Positions 10,647-23,545 of a DNA stretch of 64,000 nt are shown in pieces. The translations under genes and the position numbers were made by a program. The notes below the pieces were generated by a model. That model ran no database searches. It was not told the origin of the DNA and worked only from the letters and a program-made list of their open reading frames with translations. How positions within the stretch are numbered: position 1 is the stretch's first letter; each line of letters begins with the position of its first letter. Source of the stretch: Mansonella perstans (Eukaryota > Nematoda > Chromadorea > Rhabditida > Onchocercidae); assembly GCA_037074765.1 (NCBI GenBank), contig JBAMDO010000571.1:1-64000 (forward strand), read 5' to 3'.

Positions 10647-13600
10647 TCACCATTTTTAATTCACATCTGTTATTCTATTATTTCAGTTTTGGAAATAAAT
10701 TGACAATGAAAAAGAAGTATTTGTTTGACAGTATTTTTCAAATTATATTTTATGCAAAATTTTATTTTTTTAAAAAGTCATTTTTAAATTTTGAAATTAG
10801 CGCTGTACAGCTCATTATCAGTAATAGAAAGTTAGTAAACAGTGATTCTTTCATAAAGTCTATATGCCTTTGCAAATAGTTTTGTGAATTTATATTCTCT
10901 TCAATAATGACTATTTCTTATGTGTACATTAACAACTATATTTAGCACAACAACTTATGATTTTATTTTGAGAATGAATGATACATCATTATGATGTTTG
11001 ATATGTTTAAATTTAACATTTTAATATGATATAGTAACTTGTCACACAAAGTAGAAATTCTTCCTTTATTGTAGAGAATTAAGTCATTTAATTAAAGTTC
11101 AACTATCCAGTAAAAATATAATAAAGCAAGTCTTCACATACTTTCCACATATATTCTTGGACGATTTCAGCTTTGACCCATTACGTTAGTAACAAAAAAT
11201 TATCTTCTGACAATACAGCGAGGAAATTGATAACCAGCATGAAAAAAAAAATTTATTCAGAATTTTTTCTGATCAATTATCCTTCTGCATCCAATATTTA
11301 GAAATGTCTAATATCTCCTTGAAGTCTCCCGAATCTCTGAAAACTATGCTGGTTTTCAGGAAAGCTGAAGATTAGTATGTTGGAATCATTACCTAATGTG
11401 ACTTTCTAGATACTGAATTTACACGTCTTCTTGACATAATGGAAAACATGCGCCAAAATTGGAACGCTGAGAAATTAAGGGCAGACATTTTACAAGAACA
11501 AGCAAATACTCGAGAATATGATTACAGGTAAGCTGATTGATGATGAGTCATTGTTTTTATGCCGAAAACATGCTCTTGCAGGTATCGATCAAAAATTGGA
11601 AATATTAATCATAATGTAAAGGACATTTTAGTTTAAGCAAGGAAAGAGAAAAATGAAAATTTGTTAATCGTTTGCACCAAACTCGCTTGCCTAAAAGATA
11701 AATAAAAAAAAAAAAAGTAGAATAAAATAGAGCTGTTTATCTGTTTAAATTAATCAGTCGATCGTGATTGGTAGGCCGCTACAGTTTTGAGCTTGTCTCT
11801 GCTGAAATTCATAAGATATTAGAATATTCTGTTAATTTTATATAGTAGCTTTCTCAACCCTTTAATTTTTTCGTTATATTTTTCAAGCTATTAAATCTGA
11901 TACCTAAATCTTAACGAAAAACTTATGTATTTTGTAAAATTTGTTAAATTTCAGAAATTTCTGGTTGTAAATAAGATTTATCAAAGAAATTTTCAAAAAA
12001 ATTACAAATAAATGAAATATCTGAAAAGAAATTTCCGTAACTAGTTTGGAAAATGCCAAGCATCAGAAAAACCAGACGGAAAGAATTAAATTAGTAATAA
12101 GAAATATCAAAAATTATTCTCGTGGACTAGCATAATCAATTTATGCTTAATTTTGATTGGCATCATTCAAATGCGCTTAACAATTGGTTAACTTATGTTC
12201 CATCATTTTCAGTGGACTGCAACAAGAAAACCGGATTTGTAAAGAACAGCTTCGGGATGCACGTGCTCAAATTGCCACGTTGATGTCCGATAAACAAAAC
12301 TTAGAGCGTGAGATGGTTGAATTGGAAAGAAAATTTGCATTAGTCAGCGATTTATTGAAGGTAATTAGCAATCTATTGAAGTTTTAAGAAACCAAAGCCT
12401 GCATTTGTTGAGAACATTCAATAATGAAGTGAATACTATGTTCTTTAACTATTTTTATAAATTTAAAATTACTGTTTTAGAATGACCAATCATTGCTGAA
12501 AGAGGGAAACTGGCAGGAATTATCATTTTTGAACTGCAAATCATCGTTTCATGAACCAGCGATGACAAAAAAACAAACGCGTCATTCACGTCGCGATGCT
12601 TCACGTATGCTGTCACATGGCGAAGACATTGATTATGATAAGACGGGTGATTCTATCGATATTTCGTACGATGACTCTGATGAATCGCATTTACGAAATG
12701 GTAAAGTGTACAGAAGGTGGGAATTCTCGATTAAAGCCATCTCGGTTTCTATTTTCTATTTTTGCTGTGTTTTTATTTTAAAATATTTCTAGGTCACGAA
12801 GTTTAGCCGTGCTTCCAAGTACTCATAATTCTATGACTACCACGAAGCGTTCAAAAGAATCCAAAAGAATGAATGCTGTTGAGGAAGAAATGGCAAGTTC
12901 TAGAGATTTGTAAAAGTTTTTATTTTTTCGGGACAAAATGTAGTTATGGTTGTTGTAGTAAAAATTGATACTCTATTAATTATCTCGGTATCTCTAGATT
13001 TGAATTATAAGGGTGCTATGAAGTTATAATTCAGATTAAGATACCAAAAGAAGACTTGTGAAACTCTTGCATTCTTAATACATACAAATTTTTCTTTTAA
13101 TTCTTGGGTATGCAGTGGTGTCAGTTTCTTGGCTGTAATTCCCACACAACTTTTAAGGGTACCCCATGCAAACGATCAAAAGATGGAACAGAAACAATCA
13201 TTACAACGACAACAATAACTGTAGATCCAGAAGGAAGAAAACCAGCAACTGCTAGTGTGTCACTCAAACGTTCTAACCGGTCAATGTCGGAATCGAATAT
13301 TCTAAATGTCTGTTTCAACCGTTATTTCTGTGAAATGTCTTATTACAGTTTTCCCTATAGGCCTCCTTGCACGATGCAAGGCCTTTTTTGTCAGATAACT
13401 TCTACTTTCAATAATGAAATCGCTTTGGAGTATATTAGATTGAACGGAAATTATTAAATTTTGAGTCTCATGCTCTATCGTTTTAGCAAAACGAAGAAAC
13501 CACAGCTGAATCGACGACAAAATTAAGTGCCGTCACACCACGATATGGAGCCAGTGCTTACGATCTGTAAGGATTTTTTTTCTCTCAGGCAAATGCATGA

Positions 13601-16600
13601 AATTAATTAGCTTACATTTTTTCCGTGACCACAATTGGTTTTTCTAGTATTTATAATATTTTATCTAGAAATGGATTTTCATCCGTTGATTTTTTTTTAG
13701 TACGAAGAATTTTTTTTCGGATTTCATTATCAAAACTACGTCTGATATTTTGTTATTTGCTTCAGTTTTAGAGAAAAACTCAAAATCGGATTATTTTTAA
13801 AAAAAGAAAATTTGTTTGAAACTAAAGTTTTCTTTGATTTGCCGACTAGCGAACATTCACATAAATCAGCCAAAATTTGAAGAAAATGTAACAAACTTAT
13901 TCTTCTTAGCAAAAAAATGAAATAAAAAGTGTTCGAATGTGAGAACAATTTTAAGTTAACTCCAAATCATAATTAAATCTATTTTGCTTAGGTGGATAAA
14001 ATTTGAAGTTTTGAATAGAAGGATTTTAAACGTCATACTCTACGCCATACATGTGAGTCTAATGAAAAAGCGCATTTTGTCATTGTATGAGAATATTTTG
14101 ATTAGGGCAACCAATTTCAATAAAAGTCAGATCAGATTGTGTGCAAATTTTTTGTACTGGAATCTGATTTGATCTCAATTGTTTCACTCATTGGCCCTCA
14201 GATAGTGAAAATAGAATACAGTACTCATTCTATTATTCTCCATTTATTATCTCAGTATCAATTACACCGTATTAGGCAGGAAGATACCATATAAATATAA
14301 TCACGAAATAGGAGCAGATTAGCAAATTCTTGCTGTTGCGTTTTTATGCACGCCTTTATGCTTTTCTCTGTATTTGCTGCTCAAAATTTAGTTTTTCTCG
14401 AATAAATTTCTCTATCACTCTTGGGACTTGGTAATTAATTTTTTTGTGCTTATTCTTGAACTTTCAGTAAATCGTTTTAAGTTTTTGAAAACTAGAGAAA
14501 TTTCGAAGTAATGAATTTAATTTCGAGATTTTTCAGTATTAATTTTACTGAGATTGCACTGAGAAATTTGGATATTTAAATGATGCATGGAAATTAGAAA
14601 GATTTAACAAAAAGAAAGAATTTTCCTCAAGCTTTTTGACTCACTTTTATTTGTAACAATTGCATGAATTTTCAGTTTCCAGGCATTTTGAACATAGAGA
14701 ATTATTCTTTTCCTCACATGAACTTCAATTGCATCACCTATCAGAAAACTTGAAATAAATGCCTTTTTTGTTAATTTAGGAATAGTCCATATACTGCCAT
14801 TAAAACTTGGACTAATGGTTCTTCAATCGAAACTCGACCACATACCTTTGTTAATTTCACATCGATTCTCGGCGATCGCTGTGAAGTGTGTAACCGTTGG
14901 ATTGGGCTCGCTGGAAAAGCGGCTTACAAATGTACTGGTAAGTGAAATTAGCTTTTCGTTCAGAAGAAATAAATTTCGGGAAAACAAGCATTTATTTGAT
15001 TTCCGATTTTTAAGATTTTTGTTTAGTTCAGCCCTATTTATACTGACATATCATGGATTTTAGCAGCTCTGGTTTTTTTCCATTTTCATTCCTTTTTCAA
15101 TAATTTGTTCAGATTGTGGGATTCGTTTACATAAACTGTGCACAAAAAGTGCTCCGATTCCCTGCGTACCTCGAACAGCAACACCTCGAACGCCTGGTAA
15201 ACAACGTCCGCGATTGAAAGACTTTTGTCCATCAACTGTACCCATGATTCCACCTCTCATCATACACTGCGTCTTGGCTCTAGATAAGGATCGTTTGAGT
15301 ACAGAAGGCATTTATCGAATTCCCGGGTAAGGGCTGTTTTTTTCATATTGAAGATTGCCTTTTGATAATAGAATTAATAAAAGTATCAAGTTGTGCATCT
15401 ATGATTTTTCGATCGTTTGTTTTATATAAAATAATTGATGCTGTTGCTTATTTAATAATGTCTATTCCTTTTTGTAATTAAGGTATTTTGCTTCTTTCAG
15501 ACAAGAATCACAAATTGTTAAATTATTAAATGAATTCAAAAACAACCGTTCACTGCCCAAATTAGAATATCAGGACACGGAGACAATTACCGGTTGCATA
15601 AAACGCTTCCTAAGAGAAATAAGAGTTAGTTGATCAATAAATGGAATTTTTCAAATTACAGATTCCGCTATATTAGTAATTTCCAAGACCTTATTTTTAC
15701 AGGATCAATTTCAGATTCCGTTATATTGATAATTTCCAAGATCTTATTTTTACAGGATCCAGTAATTCCGGTGTCATCTTGGGAAGAATTTGTAAATGCT
15801 GCTGAACGTGATGACTTCGAAGCTTTGAAACGCTCAGTGACGGATTTACCCTATCCCAATAGAGATACTCTAGCATTTCTTTGTTCTCATTTCCAAAGGG
15901 TTTGTATCCTTTTTTTTCACAACTTCTCATATTTCATTCGTTCGTTGAGAAAGGCCCAAGTTCTTAAAACTTTTTTCTTCAGGTTTGTGATAATCGCTCA
16001 CGAAACAAGATGTCTCCAGAGGTCCTGGCTCGTTGTATCGCTCCAACAATCATTGGTCGCGCTCCGTCACGTGCCACAAGTATAGCGCAAAATGCTGATG
16101 AAGTAGCAAAACAGGTAATTTTGGTTTTAAAAATGAAATTTTTGTGTATTGGGAAGTATTAAATGCATCTGAAGTTGACTTTGCAAAAAAAATCTTTTTC
16201 AGATCATGGTACTGTTGGCTTTACTTAGAATGCCAAAAGACTATTGGCCAAAATTCTATGCATTTGATCAAGAAAGACCTTTGCTTAAAACTCCCACCCG
16301 GTAAGCTTCTAATATATGAGGACGAAAAATGCGCTAATGTTGAAGGAGAATTTCAAGTGTAGCTCCAATGTAATTCACAATGATTTACGGTCATTAAGGA
16401 TATGTAAGGAAAGAATAGTTGGTCTTTTAACTCAAAGCATTACTTATTCGGTCCACATACTAGCTTGGTTAATCTTTTGAAATCTTGAAATTTTTACAGT
16501 GGATTAACTGCAACACATATTTACAATCAAGAAAGTAAGACTCCAGTCCGACCTTCATTTAAAGTCTCAAGCAACAGTGACCGAAAGGATCCAAACAAAT

Positions 16601-16701
16601 TGATGTTGGGATCAATTCAGACGCTGTCAACTGGAAAGCAACCAAAGGACTTATATCCTTTATGGAGTAAGCATGGGAAAGTTTTTACAAATCAATACTA
16701 A
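10242..16701 (+). CDS. cyk-4: CYK-4/RACGAP1-like Rho GTPase-activating protein, tandem copy 2
   Basis: Inferred exons 10242-10341, 11410-11527, 12213-12360, 12481-12716, 12793-12892, 13158-13307, 13487-13566, 14780-14937, 15113-15326, 15501-15624, 15756-15899, 15983-16114, 16203-16300, 16500-16701; 2,004 nt, 667 aa. Intron positions and phases match copy 1, and seven exons have identical lengths. Coiled coil lies in residues about 34-122, C1 at about 326-380 ([23 protein letters not shown] spans the zinc ligands), RhoGAP at about 400-580 with the arginine finger in TEGIYRIPG. It keeps the usual GAP core [18 protein letters not shown], so it is probably the more conserved copy. Intron 5 starts with GC (ATG|GCAAGT). 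Intron 10 contains a duplicated acceptor. The last exon might instead be spliced at TGGA|GTAAGC, which would change the C-terminus. Role as for the centralspindlin GAP. Confidence 0.9.
10583..10643. repeat. (TG)n microsatellite in intron 1 of cyk-4 copy 2
   Basis: About 30 uninterrupted TG dinucleotides inside the 1.07 kb first intron. The corresponding intron of copy 1 is only 82 bp. Confidence 0.97.
15659..15755. repeat. 53-bp tandem duplication carrying a second splice acceptor
   Basis: Two copies of a 53-bp segment at the end of intron 10 of cyk-4 copy 2, each ending in TTATTTTTACAGGATC. The downstream acceptor gives exon 11 (from 15756). The upstream one (exon would start at 15703) would add codons that run into TGA. 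Confidence 0.85.
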
Positions 16702-18529
16702 TTTCTGACCTACTAAAAAATTCTAGGAATGACGAATTTACTATTAGTACTACTGAATGTGTAATAAGAAAGACAAAGTCACTTGATTTAAACTAATCTG
16801 AAGTGCGAAAATGTGTTCTGATCGTAAATTTTGTATTTCTGATGCTTAGTTAAATATTTTTTTGTGGTCTTACCAGATATGACTTCATACTTTTTGTTTC
16901 TCACAATCAAAATTAAAAATCTGAGTGTTATTGATTCTATTCAGTGTACACTAATTGTTTTCTTTGGAAAAGTTAATAGTTAATTACTTGTTTTGTTACT
17001 TGGAGCTTTATGAATTTTTGATAATTAGCTTTCGCTAATCGTTAACTGGGCATTGGTTTTGTGCCCAAAGTGTAGTTTAATTCTATTTTAAATCACATCA
17101 AAAGAAAAAAAAAACTAATGAAGTAGAAACGGCTTTTCCAAATAGATTTTATAGATCTTTTACGGTGACTATTTTTTGATCGATACATTCTACGTACCAC
17201 TGCTATGTTCTTTTCATGTTGCTTTTTGTTTACTCCTTTGCGCCTTTCTAAGCATTTTTTTTTTGTTGAAAAATACAGTACGATTTGTAAAATTTTAAAA
17301 ATCTTTGTATATTATTTAAAATTTCATACTCTACGTCTTCTAATTTAAATTACATAACATTTTTGCTAGTGATATCTCAAGTTTAATTGATATCTTCTTT
17401 ATCTATGCTGAATTATTTTCTGAGCAGCTTTTATATTCATATCTATCTGTTCGCAATCTACTGATTTATTTTTCTTGAGGTTAATTCAAACGTCAGTATG
17501 CCGTACTTATTTTTCATTGAGTGTGAATATAACGGGTCTAAGAGATATGTAAACAGTCATAGCTGATTAGAAAAATATGATTCCACAAGGGTGTACATAT
17601 GTTTATCGAAAGAATATCAGTAGTAAAGTTTTCAGCGTGTTTGTTATTGACAAATACAAAGTGTTCTTTGTTGAACTGACATTACTGATTTGACTAGTTT
17701 ATTCATTTTATTCAATTTTAATCGTACTAGCCGGTCACTGTAAATAACTACTTTTCATTTAATTAGATTAATATCATTAACGAACAAATTCAATTATGTT
17801 TTTATCACAGCCGCCTTCAAAACAGTGGATAGTAATATTTGAAATATGTTCACAATGAAATGATTAAAACGAAATATGCAATGGAATACAGTAACAAATT
17901 CTTCAAATTTTATCTAATTCTAATCTTAAGCTACAATTTAACAAAAATTTATACTTGAAAATTACAACAATATTTTCAACTTTCAAAAAGTTTATCGTAG
18001 GATTTGTGAAAGAGTTACTCCATCACGAAAAATATGACATTATGGTAGCATGTTCATAAATAATTTTTAATATATTCATAAAGTAATTTTAAAAGTCATT
18101 ACATAGTTTGAGAATAAGAATAGATAAGAACGGCTGAATAATTTGGAAAAACTAACTTAGCAATAATCTATATAAAATTGTGTCAGGAATGAGCGTAATT
18201 TTTACCAATTTCGAATATTTCAACGATAGAAATAAAGAAGAAAATAATGCAAACCTGTGGAATGAAACTTTGATTGCATGCGTAGCATATGAAAACTACA
18301 AAACTCTGCTATACTTAGAAAAACTTAAAAATATTGCTGACTTTGCAACTCAATTCAATTTTCCTATCCTATTCTCATTTACAAAAATCAATCCAAAAGT
18401 TCCATAAATTTCTGCAATTTTCAGTTTAATATTTTTCAAAAATTCTCAAGTTATTTAACTTCTTATATGATAATTCCAATTCAGTTTACTGAATATTTTA
18501 ACATCCAAAAAATCTACGAAACATACTGA
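16702..18529. other. intergenic, nothing recognised
   Basis: About 1.8 kb of AT-rich sequence. A 75-codon plus-strand frame at 18180-18407 has fair composition but no splice context or recognisable family, so I do not call it. Confidence 0.5.
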
Positions 18530-19675
18530 CTAAAAGATAATCAAATAACATTTTTTATGTGGAATCCAAACTGGCTTTTGATAACTAATTCTTTTGAAGG
18601 AAAAATTCCAAGGAAATTGAATTAGTTTCATTATGCATTGCAGGAAAAATAAAGTCCACTTTTCATTTGAAGAATCAACAAGATGATCATTAATCAATCG
18701 AGTATCTCCAACAAGTAATGCTTGGATGATCCAAACGATCACTTGGCTAAATTTGCTTGATACATGTATCAGTGTTGCAATTTTCATCATACTTTAATTC
18801 TCACCATTTCTCATCAGAAATCTGACGAAATTCTGGCGAACTTTTTTAACCCATCCAATATACTCAGAGACCACTGATGCCATTAGTATCCGTGTTCAGC
18901 ATTTAAAAAGCTGAAGGACTACTTTATTACTTAACTCAGCTACAGGAAGAAAACAGATATGTCTAATGCAATTTGTAATTATTAGTAGAATTTTTACATA
19001 ATAAACAATAAGCAGTGCCTGCTGCAAAAATACGTATGTACCAAAATAGCAAAATTTTATCAGGCAGGAGCTCTATCCTGTTGACAGTTACCCATGCAAA
19101 TTTGCCTCTTCCCGTTCCAGTTCAAGTACCCCTTCCTATTTCTATAAATCATTAAGATAATTGAACATGACTGGCTAAATTTGGCTCAGTTCACAAATCA
19201 ATTTCTGCCTTCGTCTGCAATCAAACAGTTGTTGAAATGGTAACATAACGATACTTTCAACTAACAAAAAGCTTACCATAATATTCTCGATATTACCAAA
19301 TCTTTCAAATAAGAAAAGACTAAAAATCATTAATGCAATTATTCTATGAAACTGGTAAATATGATGCGCTAAACTGCCACGTGTAAAGTTGCAAGATACG
19401 TCCAGCAATGTGCACCAATACATTACCGAGCAAAGAATAATTCCCCAGATTTCTGCTAATGACCGGATTTCTCAAATCAAAAGAAAACAGCTAATTTGGA
19501 ATATCTTTAAATAATATCCGAACGAACAACCTACGAAATAAAGAACAGGAACCATTTGCATACGTTGGAGTAACATAACTGGATATGTCAACTCTACGGT
19601 TAAGCAAAGTGACAGTAGTATGAAGTTAAGTTCAAAATTTGGCTTTATTGATGCATTTCGATCTGAATAAATCAT
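18530..19675 (-). pseudogene. possible multi-pass membrane protein, broken or unresolved
   Basis: Three minus-strand open segments rich in hydrophobic stretches: 19675-19472, 19471-19175 (protein-like to about 19277, where a donor-like ATG|GTAAGC sits) and 18790-18530. The first two share one reading frame and are separated by a single TGA at 19474-19472. They read as membrane-spanning segments with interspersed charged loops. Either a short intron removes the TGA (one candidate starts at a weak GTTGTT donor) or this is a decayed gene. The third segment may be a later exon or unrelated. No family recognised. Confidence 0.3.
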
Positions 19676-19758
19676 AAGCTTGGTTAAGATTTAACAAAAA
19701 AATTTATTGTTACTTGAATAAAATAACAAAATACGTGACAAAAATTCCATTTCAATCA

Positions 19759-20351
19759 TTATTCCTTAGCTTCTCGCAAACGCCTGATGGTACTTCGTAC
19801 GGTGGCTGCTGCTGTTGTGCTGTATACGTAAGCACCACCAGCAACTATTTTATTACACTTAGAGCACTTCCAAATACCAACACATTTCCGCTTCATCGAT
19901 TCCTTCCCGCAGAAGGCGCATGTGTACTTAGAATGCTGCGTTACCTGAAATAGTTGAACGCTGGTAGGAAAAGTATACAATTACACGTATACTTGTTTAA
20001 AGACATCATTAACTGAGTTAACAAAAGACAAATAAAAGTTTATTTAAAAAGAAACCTGAAACTGTGCTCAAAGAATCAGACTTAGTGCCATAACTTACCA
20101 TAGCACCATACTGACAAAGTAGTAGTAACATTTGTTGATTTTATAACAGCAATATAAAAACATTCCAACTTATCTACTAACATTAATACGTGCAATCCTG
20201 ACAACTTGCTCACCAGTTAGAATGATTTAACAAACTATACAAATGGAAACCGAAAGGTTACCTCCATCTTTTTAACGGTTTTTCTCAGCGAAGCACCATA
20301 ACGAGTTCCATACTTTCCCACTATGCCAACCTTCTTCGTCCGTTTAGCCAT
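19759..20351 (-). CDS. rpl-43: 60S ribosomal protein eL43 (L37a)
   Basis: Two exons, 20351-20262 and 19944-19759, joined in phase 0 give 91 aa, matching the usual length of about 92. The N-terminus [19 protein letters not shown] and the C2-C2 zinc ribbon (CAFC and CSKC separated by a basic stretch) are diagnostic of eL43. It is a structural protein of the large cytosolic ribosomal subunit that binds rRNA. The start is the only ATG that gives the conserved basic N-terminus. No anomalies seen; the first intron is 317 bp. Confidence 0.97.
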
Positions 20352-21467
20352 TTAAGCAAACTTTGAAATGAAAATAAGCATTAATTAAAGTTAATAGTCA
20401 TTTCAATGCTATCGTTCTCAGATATTTGATTGATCCCGACATTCAAACTCTATATCCCCAACAATTAATTTTCTCAACAACTAATTCGCCAACAACTAAC
20501 TTTCTCAACGATTAATTTGCCCAACAATTAATTTCCCAAACAATTAATCCTTGCTACTGAAAAAATAACCTCCCTTTCCCCTCTCTGTGTTACACAAAAT
20601 CACCCCACCCGCACAAACCCCACAAACTCCACTACCACTCTATTACTCCCCAAATAAAGCACCGAGAAATACCCCAAGAGTTCCGCTGCGTTACCAGACC
20701 ATTCCTTGTACCACTATGAAAACGAAGGATCTCAGCAGCTCTTGTGATTTATTTGAAATATATCGTGGCCTCAGGGTGCACCTTTCTCAGAATTAGTAAG
20801 ATGTAAAGCTTTTTAAAATAATTGTTTTTTTATGCCAATGACATGATAAGCAAATCACAAATAACGAAATGAGTAGCTGAATTGAATTTTTACATGAACA
20901 AGAAACAAATTCCCTGCGGCATAGTGTGAACGTCACACACTTCACCATTCAATAATTTACTTTTACAAAATTATTGATCTCTCAATTCATTCTCACAGAT
21001 TATATATTAAACTATTAAAAGAAGATAGATGTTCGAACAACGAAATTAACCAAGAGTTTTAAAATTTGAATAAATAATGGAATCGAAAAAAAAAAATTGA
21101 TTGCGACAACAATATGATAGCGTCGAACAAACTATACCCAGAATTCGTTGTCATGAATTGAATGGATTAATTTCAAACAGATAATAAATAAATGGGTATA
21201 ACAATGAAAGCAATAAATGTTTTTTGCATTTAGTTACTTAAAATTATCTTCTAAATTAAAAGTAATAATTGGAAATGACATCAGTTGCGTGTTAAGGTGG
21301 CTTTTGCGCACAACTTCAGTACCGTACACTCATCATCATCTTCTGGGCAATTGATCAATCCATTATTTGAAAATAAAGACAACAAAGAACTCGAAAAAAA
21401 AAAAAAAAAAAGAAAAGAACAAAATATAAGAAAGGAGAAGTTGCAGACATTTTCGAAATAAAAAAAT
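20352..21467. other. intergenic, with degenerate 16-17-bp repeat
   Basis: About 20459-20550 holds five or six degenerate copies of CAACAATTAATTTTCT-like units just upstream of eL43. The rest holds no recognisable gene. An ORF at 20587-20796 is proline/threonine-rich low-complexity DNA, and poly-purine runs occur around 21390-21420. Confidence 0.6.
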
Positions 21468-23545
21468 TTACATTTCAACTGATTTCATTGGTCGCTGCGT
21501 CGAGTAACGCTTACCAGGACGTGTCTTCACTTTTCCATGACTACGATCCATGCTGTTTTGCTCAGATTTGCTTTCTATTTCTTTACCTAAAAGTCAATAC
21601 ATGAAGATATGATCTTCTTGAAAATTCGATAGAACACTTATTTAATCTTACTGATGGAATTAGTAACCATTGGATTCGAAACTGCTGCGTTTCAAAATGA
21701 GAAAACATACTGTACACAACGTAAAAACAACTAACAGTTACGGCTATGAAAAAAAGACGTTTATTATAATTTAGCACCAATACGTTAAACAATCACAAAA
21801 AGGAAATGTAACAATCGTCCAATTAATTAATCATAAAAGCTGAGAATTAATATTTTAAAAATACATTTTTCTAAGAAACGTCTTTTATCCGTTCCTTAGA
21901 ATCATTTAAAATTTTCGTTCTCGAAGTACTTACTTCCGTCTAATTTTTGATTTTCCCAAATATCCGAATGTTGTTCATTCAGTGTACTACCCGCCAATGG
22001 TAAGCGTTCGTTGCTTTCTCTATTTCTCACACCTTTCCATTTGTCTTCAAAATTAGTGCTATGACCATAAACTGTAAAACAGTACATTAGATCATATTTA
22101 TATAAAATAATAAATACTGTTCCTGTATGTTTGAACCTGTTAAAGTTAAGTCAATAGGTCCCATTCATTAAAGTAAGAATAGGTATATAAGTTTAATTCA
22201 TTGTTGAAAAAACAATAAAAACGTACTTTTATGTGCCGATGAAAAATAATGTGATGTATTCTGAACATTTATTGATCCACGAATTCGAGCTCTATTCTTG
22301 CCATGCGTACTATGTCGGGAAGCCCAAAACAATTCTTGTAACAATTTAAAAATGAATATTTGTTCTTGAAAAAATCTTATCGAGAATTCCAAAAAACAGT
22401 TGAAAATAAACACAGAAATCATGGAAAAAATTTCAGGTGTTTTTTCACTAAAATTCTCTTGCTTCTGTTATCTAAGAATACTTTGAACAAAAACGTTTTA
22501 CTTGCCTTACCAGAAAGACGGGATTTCCTTCCCGATCCACACCGTACTTCTTAGCAAATTCTTGATCAGACAACGGCATCTGATCAGTTTCGTTATATAA
22601 ATCATGTCGCCACTTATAATCAGCACGCGACAATGAATGTTGCGTAATTTTCGCATTAGTTTCGCGAGTATCATGCATGAAAAATTGTCCTATGCGCGGA
22701 ACGTATGCTGGATGTGCCTGATCCTGATCTTGATCAGGTTCAGATACTTCTTCGTCCTAGGAAAAACAAATACCTACAAGATTTAAGAACACGAATAATA
22801 TATGACTGCAACTTCCTGCATATCCCTTTTTTTTTGATTATTCTTATTCGAATTTAGTAAGCTTCAATTATTTAGTAATGAAAATAGCAGTCTTTTGGAC
22901 GCTGTCGCTAAAAGCACAAAGAAATATGTCATTTAATGGAGTGCAAGTGTCGGAATATTTCCTCAAAGTCAAATTTCTTCATTCTCTATTAGAGATTTAT
23001 ATTGTTCACATTTGCAGCGAACAATAAATCACTGCATTTGCTTACTAATACTACGATAACTTTCAGTTTTCCTTTCTTTCATTATTGAAACAAGAAAAGC
23101 CATAATTTGTCATTCAAAGAGTAAAAAACGTAGACAGTTTGATATGATCAAAAGACATTATTTATTCAAACAGTTGAAAGAAAATATCTTTCAGTTTTAA
23201 TAGAAGTCATCAATAATAAACTATCTCAGCAGACGATGTATAAAGTATAACTGGACTTAATCAGGTAAGACTTTTTTAGAGATAAAAGTGACAGGTCACA
23301 GAGCAAAATTTTGGAAATATCAAACTTACATCATCGAGATTCTTCAACTCTTCAATGTTCGGAGTTTCATTGCTCGGAGGAGTTCTCGGATTTTCACTTT
23401 CACAAATATTTACTGTTTCCTCTTCGGCGTTTCTTGACAGTTCACCATCGACTATTTTCATTTCCGAAATCGCGTGGGCGATATTCTCTAACTCTGGATT
23501 CTTGTCTCCTGTCATCTGTACTTCCTCTGTTGTTTCCTTTGACAT
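21468..23545 (-). CDS. Barentsz/CASC3 (MLN51)-like exon-junction-complex protein
   Basis: Exons inferred at 23545-23330, 22756-22511 (or 22506), about 22309-22227, 22071-21934 and 21586-21468; about 268 aa. Exon 2 encodes the Btz/SELOR domain: AHPAYVPRIGQFFMHD, then WRHDLYNETDQMPLSDQEF and KKYGVD. In the family this wraps around eIF4AIII and stabilises the exon junction complex. The C-terminus PGKRYSTQRPM resembles the Tyr/Arg-rich C-terminal blocks of CASC3. The N-terminus is acidic. The join between exons 2 and 3 is unsettled. A GT donor after the Phe-Leu codons is in phase 0, but the only phase-compatible acceptor I see would pair with a GC donor (GTAAG|GCAAGT). The protein is much shorter than vertebrate CASC3. 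The upstream Met (23578) is in frame but less likely. Confidence 0.8.

Noticed and set aside
15721..15930. Minus-strand ORF opposite cyk-4 copy 2 exon 11
   Set aside because: It is a shadow of the conserved RhoGAP exon on the plus strand.
18180..18407. 75-codon plus-strand frame
   Set aside because: Composition is fair but there is no splice context, trans-splice signal or recognisable family.
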